59,935 nt of DNA, from contig JABSOX010000030.1 in the NCBI GenBank assembly GCA_013215655.1, positions 1 to 59,935 of the forward strand, in the 5' to 3' direction. Position numbers and translations under genes: made by a program. The notes under the pieces were generated by a model that was not told where the DNA came from, did not search any database, and worked only from the letters and a program-made list of their open reading frames with translations. This document shows, in pieces, positions 7,629-15,340 of this stretch (position 1 is its first letter; the number at the start of each line of letters is the position of its first letter). The DNA is from Colwellia sp. (GTDB lineage Bacteria > Pseudomonadota > Gammaproteobacteria > Enterobacterales > Alteromonadaceae).

Positions 7629-9334
7629 TAGCTAGATTTACCTTCTACTAAATAGGTGCGAATTTGTTCAAAAGTAATGATCCCCAGTATCTCTTTTGGG
7701 TTCGAATCATAAATATAAACGCCACCATCTCTTTCATCGACCAGCATATTATATGCTTCTGATAAAGTTGCTTGGCTCGATAATGGAGACAATTGATGCT
7801 TAATTAATGGTTGCTTATTTAAAGAATCATTGTCGTTGTTAGATGTTGTTGCTAATGATACCAGCTGATAATAACTGTTGCTCTGATGATTTTTAATGAT
7901 GAGACTGCGCTCTTGATTTAGCACTCTTAATTTAGCGAGTAATTCTTCATCATTAGACATTTGTTTATTGTCTATTAAAGTGATTTTTTCATTTAAAAAG
8001 CTAGCAACACCCACTTTTTGTAACGATTTTTCAATAGGCGTTTGCCGATAAGTTAGACCCATAATATTGGCTTGCATCACAAAAACGGACTTGTTTTTAA
8101 AAAACTGCCCTGATGTTACACAGGCAACCGCAATGACTATCATCGCGGGTACAATTATTTCAATTTGGTTCGATAACTCAACGATTGCCAGTAATGCCGC
8201 CAGAGGAGCGTTAAGCGTTGCTGCCATAAAGCCAGCCATACCCATTAAGATAAAATCACTGCTTAAGTTTGCTTCAGGTACAAATAGTATAACGATAGCG
8301 GCAATACAAGCGCCAGCGATAGAGCCAATGCCTAAAATAGGGCCAATAATACCACCGGGTATACCTAAACCTAATGCAAATACCGTCATGGCAAGCTTGG
8401 CGACGAGTAAAGCAAATAACAATTGAAACTCATAAGGATGATTAATTGAAAAATCAACAGCACTTAGGCCAGTTCCCATGGCAAAAGGAATAAAATAGCC
8501 TATACCGCCAGTAATAAATGCCGCGACCATTAATCGAGGGAAAATATGATATTTTTCAGAAAATTTGATAATTAATACTAGGTAACGATTAAATAAAAAT
8601 GCGATAAAACCCAAAAAGATTCCGGCAACAATAAGCCAAGGATAATGTTGATAAGTCATGGTGATTTGACTGAAATATTCAAATTCATGTACCGGCCCAA
8701 AAACACTGCTGGTCATTATCGAACCGATCATCGCTGATAGCATGATCGGAATAAACATATGAATTTTATATTCACGTAATATCACTTCCATCACAAATAG
8801 CACAGCAGCAATAGGGGTATTAAAGCTTGCTGCTATTGCTGCAGCAACTCCACAACCACATAGGGTGCGCATACTGTTATGAGGTAATTTTAAAATGTTA
8901 CCAATATAACTACTGCTCGCTGCGCCTAAATGTACAGCAGGCCCTTCTCGGCCAACAGAAAACCCTGTAGCTAAAGCGATAGCACTGCCCCAAAACTGAT
9001 TAAGAGTGTTTTTTAATGGCATAACACCATTGGCAACTTTTAAGCGATGTAGGACTAATGGAATCCCCGTACGTAGATATTTATAACCGGTTAACCATGC
9101 AAACAATAAAATAATTAAAGCGCCAATTATTGGCAAATCAAAACGACTTAACGAATCTAAGCTGTTATAGTTATCTTTTTTTACTAGGTAGAGTTGCTGA
9201 ATAGCGTCAATACTGAGTGTAAATAATATAATCAATGATGCGGATGCAAAGCCGCCAATAATGCCAAGCAAACATAATTGCCATGACGTTATCGGTTTTG
9301 CTAATTGTTTTCTAAATGAGTTTAATGAGAACAT
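7628..9334 (-). CDS. CLC-family chloride channel or transporter with C-terminal CBS domains
   Basis: 568 residues: a CLC membrane domain (about 20-420) and a cytoplasmic tail (about 440-560) that looks like a CBS pair. The anion-pore motif GREGPAVH is intact, with the gating Glu at about residue 130. The first selectivity motif is RTGIP rather than GSGIP (Thr at about 89 for the pore Ser). The sequence LFVMEVILREY has Val at about residue 184, where E. coli ClcA has the internal proton glutamate (E203). That pattern is typical of CLC channels rather than H+/Cl- antiporters, so I infer a channel-like protein. It overlaps hemJ by one base. It occupies the slot of clcA between hemL and erpA in E. 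coli, but is a CBS-bearing relative rather than ClcA itself. Confidence 0.88.
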   Translation of the reverse strand: MFSLNSFRKQLAKPITSWQLCLLGIIGGFASASLIILFTLSIDAIQQLYLVKKDNYNSLDSLSRFDLPIIGALIILLFAWLTGYKYLRTGIPLVLHRLKVANGVMPLKNTLNQFWGSAIALATGFSVGREGPAVHLGAASSSYIGNILKLPHNSMRTLCGCGVAAAIAASFNTPIAAVLFVMEVILREYKIHMFIPIMLSAMIGSIMTSSVFGPVHEFEYFSQITMTYQHYPWLIVAGIFLGFIAFLFNRYLVLIIKFSEKYHIFPRLMVAAFITGGIGYFIPFAMGTGLSAVDFSINHPYEFQLLFALLVAKLAMTVFALGLGIPGGIIGPILGIGSIAGACIAAIVILFVPEANLSSDFILMGMAGFMAATLNAPLAALLAIVELSNQIEIIVPAMIVIAVACVTSGQFFKNKSVFVMQANIMGLTYRQTPIEKSLQKVGVASFLNEKITLIDNKQMSNDEELLAKLRVLNQERSLIIKNHQSNSYYQLVSLATTSNNDNDSLNKQPLIKHQLSPLSSQATLSEAYNMLVDERDGGVYIYDSNPKEILGIITFEQIRTYLVEGKSS

Positions 9335-9375
9335 TTTCTTATAAGTACATAATAAGCATTAATAATTTAAACGTT

Positions 9376-9394
9376 GATATTGATTATCATGTTT
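9376..9394. promoter_or_regulatory. Candidate Fur box in the divergent clc / DUF6776 promoter region
   Basis: GATATTGATTATCATGTTT matches 14 of 19 positions of the Fur consensus of three GATAAT-type hexamers. It contains the core palindrome TGAT-T-ATCA. It sits in the 98-base gap between clc-hemJ (minus) and DUF6776-erpA (plus). Both operons end in an iron-related gene, so iron control would make sense. No experimental support is available from sequence alone. Confidence 0.35.
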
Positions 9395-9432
9395 AACATC
9401 AATTTTCTTCAGGATACCATAATACTTTTCAA

Positions 9433-10188
9433 ATGAATTGGTTAGCTAAAATAAATCTAAATGTTGTGGTGCACCGTCTTGGTGTCTTTCGTTCAACCTT
9501 ATTATTGGTTATCTTAATCATAACCTGTGTGTTTTGTGGTTATCGTATCGGTAATTTTTTTCATGGTTATCAAATTCAGGCAATTACTGAATATAAATAT
9601 AGGTTAGAACTTTTATATCAGCAGCAAGTTGAGCAAGTAAAAAGGCTTAATACTTTAGAAGTTGAATTAGAAGTGGAACGTTTGGCTAATCAGCGTTCAC
9701 ACAACCTATTAAGAGATATGGAAACAGAGCATTATCAAGTAAAGAAGGAACTCGCCTTTTATGAAAAAATAATGGCGCCTGAAAAGCAAGCTGACGGTGT
9801 AGTTATTGATAATGTTTCGATAGTACCAACCTCAAGTCCAAGTCATTATCGATTTCAAGTGTCGCTTGTTCAACAATTACTTAAAAAACGCTATGTTAAA
9901 GGTTATATCGAATTATCTTTAATAGGGAGCTTAAAAAGTAAACCCAGCATTATTAAATTATCTAATATTTCATCACTAACGAAGAAAGATTTATCTTTTA
10001 GTTTTCAATACTTTCAGATTATTGAAGGTGAATTTACGTTACCGAACGGTTTCATTCCTGAACAAATTTCAGTCGCAACTATACTGCCAAAAAATAAATG
10101 GCAAAAGTATCACCGCCTTCAAGAAAGTTATTCTTGGGCTAAAATAGTCCAGATTCAGTCACAGTCCATTGCACTAATACTTGACTAA
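9433..10188 (+). CDS. DUF6776-family membrane-anchored coiled-coil protein
   Basis: 251 residues. One membrane segment (about 18-40) is followed by a coiled coil (about 50-115, rich in Glu, Leu and Gln) and a C-terminal beta-rich domain (about 120-250), probably periplasmic. This architecture and the position directly before erpA match a conserved, uncharacterised gammaproteobacterial family annotated DUF6776. No catalytic motif is visible. The function is unknown; a scaffold role in the envelope is only a guess from the coiled coil. The stop codon lies inside a 9 bp inverted repeat. Confidence 0.7.
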   Translation: MNWLAKINLNVVVHRLGVFRSTLLLVILIITCVFCGYRIGNFFHGYQIQAITEYKYRLELLYQQQVEQVKRLNTLEVELEVERLANQRSHNLLRDMETEHYQVKKELAFYEKIMAPEKQADGVVIDNVSIVPTSSPSHYRFQVSLVQQLLKKRYVKGYIELSLIGSLKSKPSIIKLSNISSLTKKDLSFSFQYFQIIEGEFTLPNGFIPEQISVATILPKNKWQKYHRLQESYSWAKIVQIQSQSIALILD

Positions 10189-10199
10189 ATTAGTCAAGT
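10179..10199. other. Perfect 9 bp inverted repeat over the DUF6776 stop codon
   Basis: ACTTGACTA (10179-10187) and TAGTCAAGT (10191-10199) are perfect complements with a 3-base loop. Only TT and then TAAG follow, so termination would be weak. It may attenuate or separate expression of erpA, which starts 45 bases later. Confidence 0.5.
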
Positions 10200-10244
10200 T
10201 TAAGATAATCTGCACCAGTTTTATTCCGTACCAAGTAGAAAAAC

Positions 10245-10586
10245 ATGTCTAACCCTGAATTACCTATTAAATTTTCCGATGCTGCCGCTAAAAAAGTACT
10301 GGCATTGATCACCGAAGAAGAAAATCCGGCATTAAAGTTGCGCGTTTATGTTACGGGTGGCGGTTGTTCTGGGTTTCAATACGGTTTCACTTTTGATGAA
10401 AAAGTAAATGAAGGTGATTTGACCATAGAAAAACAAGGTGTAACTATGGTGGTTGATCCGATGAGTATTCAATATTTAGTTGATGGTGAAGTTGATTATG
10501 TTGAAGGCTTAGAAGGTAGTCGCTTTTTAGTTAATAACCCTAATGCAACAACAACCTGTGGTTGTGGTTCATCGTTTTCTATCTAG
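10245..10586 (+). CDS. erpA: Iron-sulfur cluster insertion protein ErpA
   Basis: 113 residues, an A-type carrier that delivers Fe-S clusters to target enzymes; in E. coli one essential client class is the isoprenoid enzymes IspG and IspH. The three cluster-ligand cysteines are present: Cys41 in [11 protein letters not shown], and Cys105 and Cys107 in [11 protein letters not shown]. Length and the C-terminal CGCGSSFSI match ErpA rather than IscA or SufA. It follows hemL and the CLC gene in the order known from E. coli. A hairpin ending the transcript follows 22 bases after the stop. Confidence 0.95.
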   Translation: MSNPELPIKFSDAAAKKVLALITEEENPALKLRVYVTGGGCSGFQYGFTFDEKVNEGDLTIEKQGVTMVVDPMSIQYLVDGEVDYVEGLEGSRFLVNNPNATTTCGCGSSFSI

Positions 10587-10607
10587 AAACGTTATAATAT
10601 AATGATG

Positions 10608-10645
10608 CTATTGGTAATATCCTCTATTGCCAATAGTTTAATAAA
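10608..10645 (+). terminator. Terminator-like hairpin after erpA
   Basis: CTATTGGTAATA (10608-10619) pairs with TATTGCCAATAG (10625-10636), 12 bp with one wobble and a 5-base loop, then TTTAATAAAAT. The T-run is short, so efficiency is uncertain. Confidence 0.6.
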
Positions 10646-10716
10646 ATCATTTCTGTCATTTACTTCTTACACTTTTCATACAAATTTTCACAAAATGTTG
10701 CAATAAACGCTTAGAC

Positions 10717-10735
10717 ACTGGCTTGTCCAACCAGT
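10717..10735. promoter_or_regulatory. Imperfect palindrome upstream of the RND efflux operon
   Basis: ACTGGCTTGTCCAACCAGT has perfect ACTGG/CCAGT arms and matches its own reverse complement at 14 of 19 positions. It lies about 85 bases before the adaptor gene. RND pumps are often controlled by TetR-type repressors binding such sites, but no regulator gene is adjacent, so this is a candidate only. Confidence 0.3.
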
Positions 10736-10820
10736 AACATAGTGACTTATTTTTATCCATTCCAATCAAAATGATTAATATTCTTTAAAAAAAGTATTAA
10801 TAGCCATAAAAGGACATTCA

Positions 10821-11912
10821 ATGAGTAATATTAAACAAGGGCGCCAGATGTTAGCTGAGCGGCCTTACATTATCGCTATTATAATTACCGTTATTTTGGT
10901 GCTTTGGATGGCTTCTGGAGTAACGCAAGAGCCAGAAGCTCCTGCGCAAAAAAATAAAAACAATGTTGTGATCCCTAAGGTAAAAGTTGAAACCCGTTAT
11001 GCCGATACAGTTAATGACAGTGTTGAATTATATGGTCGTACTGAGCCAGATCGCATTACCACATTAAAAGCTGAAATTTCAGGGAAAATCGAACAAGTTT
11101 TAGCTAAAAGAGGCTCATTCGTTAAAAAAGGTCAAATCATTGCAAAGATTGCCATTAACGATCTTGAATCACAACTACAACGCAGTCGTGCATTATTAGC
11201 ACAAAGAAAAATTGAATATGCTGGAGCTAAAACGCTAAATGCCGATGGTTATCAGGGTAAAGTGCAAGTTGCTAGTGCTAAGGCAAATTTAGAAGCGGTT
11301 AAAGCAGACATTAAGCGTTTAGAACTTAATATTGAACATACCGTTATTGTCGCGCCGTTTGATGGGGTTTTAAATACTCGCTATGTTGAAGAAGGTGATT
11401 ATGTGCAAAGTGGTGACAATATTGCCATGATTGCTGATCTTGACCCGCTTATCGTCCGTGCTTATGTTACTGAAAATCAGGTAAGCCAAATATCAGTTAA
11501 TCAATCAGCAAGTATTCGTTTACTTAACCATGAAAGTATCGATGGTGTTGTACGTTATATCGCTAGTGTTGCCGATGATGCAACCAATACTTTTAAAGTC
11601 GAAATAGCGATTGAAAATTCAGATTACAGATTTTTAGCTGGATTAAGTGGTGAGGTCGATATTGCCCTACAACAAGTCCCTGCGATTAAAATATCACCAG
11701 CTTTACTTGCGCTTGATGAGTTAGGAAATATTGGCGTGAAAACCGTTGAGAATAACATCGTAAAATTTACCGCAATTGATATTGTCAAAAGTGAAAACGA
11801 TGGCATTTGGTTAACGGGCCTAGGTCAACAAGCCGACATTATTACTTTAGGACAAGGTTTTGTACGTGCAGGTGATGAAGTTAATCCTGTGATGAGTATT
11901 GCGGAAAAATAA
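10821..11912 (+). CDS. RND efflux pump periplasmic adaptor subunit
   Basis: 363 residues of the HlyD/MexA membrane-fusion type. An N-terminal membrane anchor (about 17-32) is followed by a lipoyl/barrel-sandwich half (about 60-95), an alpha-helical hairpin (about 95-160), and the second half with the typical IVAPFDGVLNTRYVEEGDYV motif (about 172-192). A beta-barrel domain and a membrane-proximal domain complete it. It bridges the inner-membrane pump to an outer-membrane channel; no TolC-like gene is in the window. It ends 10 bases before the pump gene, with AGGAGA in between, so the pair is an operon. The substrate cannot be read from sequence. Confidence 0.9.
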   Translation: MSNIKQGRQMLAERPYIIAIIITVILVLWMASGVTQEPEAPAQKNKNNVVIPKVKVETRYADTVNDSVELYGRTEPDRITTLKAEISGKIEQVLAKRGSFVKKGQIIAKIAINDLESQLQRSRALLAQRKIEYAGAKTLNADGYQGKVQVASAKANLEAVKADIKRLELNIEHTVIVAPFDGVLNTRYVEEGDYVQSGDNIAMIADLDPLIVRAYVTENQVSQISVNQSASIRLLNHESIDGVVRYIASVADDATNTFKVEIAIENSDYRFLAGLSGEVDIALQQVPAIKISPALLALDELGNIGVKTVENNIVKFTAIDIVKSENDGIWLTGLGQQADIITLGQGFVRAGDEVNPVMSIAEK

Positions 11913-11922
11913 GGAGACAAAA

Positions 11923-14900
11923 ATGTTATCAATGATTGAAGCTGCACTTGACCGCACACGTTCGGTATTAATGATTTTTGTGTTGTTATTAATATCTGGC
12001 GCTATTACTTATGTGAATATTGCTAAAGAAGCCAATCCAGACATCACCATGCCAATGATTTATGTTTCCATGGTGCATGATGGTATTTCGCCTGAAGATG
12101 CTGAGCGGATGTTGGTTCGTCCAATGGAAAAAGAACTTAAATCTATCGCTGGTATTAAGGAAATGAGTGCTAATGCCAGCGAAGGGCATGCTTCCATAAC
12201 CATAGAATTTATCGCCGGCTTAGACCCTAAAGAAGCTTTGGCTGATGTGCGTGATAAAGTAACCTTAGCTAAAGCAAAACTACCTGCTGAATCAGAAGAG
12301 CCTGAAGTCCATGAAGTGACGATGGCTAATCAAGTACCAGCCATTACGGTGATTTTATCGGGGCCAGTAACTGAGCGTGGTTTAATAACTTTAGCACGTG
12401 ATCTACAAGATAAAATTGAAGGCATGCAAGAAGTGCTGGAAGTAGATATTGGTGGTGACCGTGAGGATATGGTTGAAATTATTGTCGACCCATTATTGAT
12501 GGAAAGTTACGGTCTTGATCAAGGTGATATCTATAACCTTGTAGAACGCAATAATCGTCTAGTGCCTGCTGGCACAATGGATACCGGTAAAGGACGTTTT
12601 GCCATTAAAGTCCCTTCTGTTTTTGAAACGGTACAAGATTTATTAGAGCTACCGATAAAAGCTGATGGCGATAAAGTCATTACCTTTGAAGATGTTTCTA
12701 CCATTAGACGTTCATATAAAGATCCTACTTCTTTTGCTCGCTTAAATGGTGAGCGTTCTGTCTCATTGGAAATTAAAAAACGCTCTGGTGAAAACGTTAT
12801 TATTACTGTGAATAAAGTCAAAGCACTGATTGAAGAAGAACGTAAAAAATGGCCTAACCAAGTAGTGGTTGATTATATTGGTGATCAATCTTTAGAAATT
12901 AAAGATACTTTAACTGATTTACAAAATAACGTATTTTCAGCGGTGCTACTGGTTGTTATCGTGATTATTGCAGCACTAGGTACTCGTACGGCGATGTTAG
13001 TGGGTTTAGCTATTCCAGGTGCATTCTTAACGGGTATATTGGTTTTAGCGATAGCGGGTTATACCGTAAATATTGTGGTACTTTTTGGTTTGATCATGGC
13101 CGTTGGTATGTTGGTTGATGGCGCTATTGTGGTTACTGAGTTTGCGGATCGGCAAATGAATGAAGGTAAATCGAAAAAAGTCGCTTATGGTTTGGCAGCA
13201 CGTAGAATGGCATGGCCTATTATTGCATCAACGGCTACTACTTTAGCGGCATTTGCGCCATTAATGTTTTGGCCGGGTATGATGGGTGAATTTATGAAAT
13301 ATTTACCCATCACCTTGATTGCGGTACTCACCGCTTCTTTAGCGATGGCGTTAATTTTTGTACCAACCTTAGGGACTATATTTGGTAAAACTCGGACCTT
13401 AAGTGATGAAGATCAGCAGCAGGCTAAAATAGCTGAAAGTGGCGATTTGACTAAACTTACTGGCTTTACGGGTAAGTACATTCGTTTATTAACCAAAGCC
13501 ATTCATCATCCTTGGAAAATACTATCAGGCACTATTGCTATGTCATTTTTTGTGATTTGGTTATATGGCGCATCTGGGCTGGGTGTTATTTTCTTTCCTG
13601 AAATTGAGCCCAATAGCGCAACGATGGTGGTGCGTTCGTACGGTGATTTATCGGTACGAGAAAAAGATGCAATTATGGTTGATATTGAAAGTCGCATTCT
13701 TGATTTGGATGAAATAGCAACACTATATACGCGCACTGGTGGTAATGACCAAATTGGTACTTTTCAAGTTAATTTTATTAACTGGCAATTCAGACGCCCT
13801 GCCGATGAGATTATTGCTGAAATTCATCGCCGCACTGATGATTTAGCCGGTGTCGAAATAGAAGTGAGAAAAAATGAAGATGGTCCGCAAAATGGCAAAG
13901 ATCTTCGTCTTGAATTAAGTTCTCGTTTTCCTGAGAAATTACAAGAGTCGGTACTTATTATTCGTAAAGCGTTAGTTGCGGATGGGCAGTTTACTGATAT
14001 TGAAGATTCGGGCTCTAAACCAGGTATTGAATGGCAGTTAAAGATTAATCGAAGCTTGGCCGCAACCTATGGCGCCGATGCTGCTTTGGTTGGTACTACC
14101 GTACAAATGGTCACCAATGGTTTGAAATTGGGAGAATATCGACCGGATGATGTTGACGATGAATTAGATATTCGTGTACGTTTCCCTGAAAATAAACGTA
14201 ATATTGGTCGCCTTGATACCTTAAGAGTTAAAACTGCAAATGGCTTAGTACCAGTAAGTAGCTTTGTTGAGCGTAAAGCTGCACCAAAAATTGATACTAT
14301 TCGTCGTATCGATAGCAAACGGGTAGTAACCATTGAAGCGAATTTAATTCCAGGGGCACAATTATTAAAAGTATTACCTAAATTAAAAGAGCAGTTCCCT
14401 GAATTGGGTATTCATCCTAGTGTTGAAATTAACGTGAAAGGCCAAAGTGAAGATCAACAAGAGTCAGAAGACTTCTTAGTAAAAGCATTTGGTATTGCGC
14501 TGTTTGTGATGGCAATTATATTGGTAACTCAATTTAATAGTTTCTATCAGGCACTATTAATATTAAGCGCCGTGATTTTCTCGACCGTAGGTGTATTTCT
14601 CGCATTATTCTTATTACAAAAGCCCTTCGGTATCGTGATGGGGGGTATTGGTGTTATTTCATTAGCAGGTATTGTTGTTAACAACAATATTGTCTTAATT
14701 GATACTTATAATGTCTTGCGTAAAGAAGGCCATGCGGTTATCGATGCAATTTTAAGAACAGGGGCACAACGTTTACGTCCGGTAATGTTAACTACTATTA
14801 CGACTATTCTTGGTTTATTACCTATGGTCTTGCAGCTCAACTTAGATTTCTTTGAACGTACCGCCGTTTTTGGTGCCCCATCAACACAATGGTGGACACA

Positions 14901-15063
14901 GCTGGCAACAGCTATTGCTGGTGGACTAACCTTCGCAACGGTATTAACCTTAGTCTTAACACCTTGTATGTTAGCGTTACGTGATAATAAAAAAGAAAGG
15001 AAACTTGCTAAAGCTCAATTGAAAAATGAAGCTGAAGTTACATCGATAACCAATGCGGCTTAG
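11923..15063 (+). CDS. RND efflux pump inner-membrane permease
   Basis: 1046 residues, with two related halves, each with a large periplasmic loop, as in the AcrB/RND superfamily. I chose ATG at 11923 because AAGGAGA lies 6 bases upstream; an in-frame codon 24 bases earlier would overlap the adaptor gene. In the fourth membrane helix the motif MLVDGAIVVTEFADRQ has one Asp (about 399) and a Glu seven residues later, where AcrB has two adjacent Asp. In helix 10, NNNIVLIDTYN lacks the AcrB Lys. The proton-relay pattern therefore resembles VDG-type RND proteins more than classical AcrB. Drug, dye or lipid export is likely; the substrate is unknown. A strong terminator follows. Confidence 0.9.
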   Translation: MLSMIEAALDRTRSVLMIFVLLLISGAITYVNIAKEANPDITMPMIYVSMVHDGISPEDAERMLVRPMEKELKSIAGIKEMSANASEGHASITIEFIAGLDPKEALADVRDKVTLAKAKLPAESEEPEVHEVTMANQVPAITVILSGPVTERGLITLARDLQDKIEGMQEVLEVDIGGDREDMVEIIVDPLLMESYGLDQGDIYNLVERNNRLVPAGTMDTGKGRFAIKVPSVFETVQDLLELPIKADGDKVITFEDVSTIRRSYKDPTSFARLNGERSVSLEIKKRSGENVIITVNKVKALIEEERKKWPNQVVVDYIGDQSLEIKDTLTDLQNNVFSAVLLVVIVIIAALGTRTAMLVGLAIPGAFLTGILVLAIAGYTVNIVVLFGLIMAVGMLVDGAIVVTEFADRQMNEGKSKKVAYGLAARRMAWPIIASTATTLAAFAPLMFWPGMMGEFMKYLPITLIAVLTASLAMALIFVPTLGTIFGKTRTLSDEDQQQAKIAESGDLTKLTGFTGKYIRLLTKAIHHPWKILSGTIAMSFFVIWLYGASGLGVIFFPEIEPNSATMVVRSYGDLSVREKDAIMVDIESRILDLDEIATLYTRTGGNDQIGTFQVNFINWQFRRPADEIIAEIHRRTDDLAGVEIEVRKNEDGPQNGKDLRLELSSRFPEKLQESVLIIRKALVADGQFTDIEDSGSKPGIEWQLKINRSLAATYGADAALVGTTVQMVTNGLKLGEYRPDDVDDELDIRVRFPENKRNIGRLDTLRVKTANGLVPVSSFVERKAAPKIDTIRRIDSKRVVTIEANLIPGAQLLKVLPKLKEQFPELGIHPSVEINVKGQSEDQQESEDFLVKAFGIALFVMAIILVTQFNSFYQALLILSAVIFSTVGVFLALFLLQKPFGIVMGGIGVISLAGIVVNNNIVLIDTYNVLRKEGHAVIDAILRTGAQRLRPVMLTTITTILGLLPMVLQLNLDFFERTAVFGAPSTQWWTQLATAIAGGLTFATVLTLVLTPCMLALRDNKKERKLAKAQLKNEAEVTSITNAA

Positions 15064-15091
15064 TTGCTAACTAGCATAATTTTAGTAATAT

Positions 15092-15128
15092 ATGCCAGAT
15101 TCTACAATGAGTAGGCTCTGGCATTTTT
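15092..15128 (+). terminator. Intrinsic terminator of the RND operon
   Basis: ATGCCAGA (15092-15099) and TCTGGCAT (15117-15124) form a perfect 8 bp stem, followed by TTTTT. It lies 28 bases after the permease stop. Confidence 0.85.
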
Positions 15129-15129
15129 A

Positions 15130-15268
15130 TGTTCAGGATGAACAGTATGTCGCGGTGCCATGGCCGCTCTTAGGCATCCATGCCTTTGCGGCATTAGTAC
15201 TTCCATGTACGTCGATGGCAATGAGTGATGATGTTCAGGATGAACGGTAGGTCGAGGTTCACCTCGAC
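15130..15268. repeat. Composite repeat: expanded unit T followed by a half REP
   Basis: The block opens with TTCAGGATGAACAGTATGTC and closes with GATGTTCAGGATGAACG. The middle is enlarged and contains nested arms: GCCGC/GCGGC around GGCAT-CC-ATGCC, inside TGCCAT/ATGGCA. It is followed at once by GTAG (15247-15250) and the hairpin GTCGAGG-TTCA-CCTCGAC (15251-15268). No right-hand REP half is present. The rest of the 277-base gap before the peptidase gene is AT-rich and without other visible features. Confidence 0.75.
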
Positions 15269-15340
15269 TAAAAATGTGGAATAATAATGTTTTTGATGAG
15301 CAGTAACGAACTGAGAACTATTTAATTTTAAGGAATATTG

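Noticed and set aside
8044-8051. GCCGATAA, a perfect sigma-28 -10 box
   Set aside because: It lies inside clc on the antisense strand, with no matching -35 at the 11-base spacing and no flagellar gene downstream.
8067-8426. A 119-codon open frame on the plus strand
   Set aside because: It is the opposite-strand shadow of the clc gene, with no ribosome-binding site and no protein-like features.
10179-10199. Intrinsic terminator after the DUF6776 gene
   Set aside because: The stem is perfect but only two T residues follow, so it is listed as an inverted repeat only.
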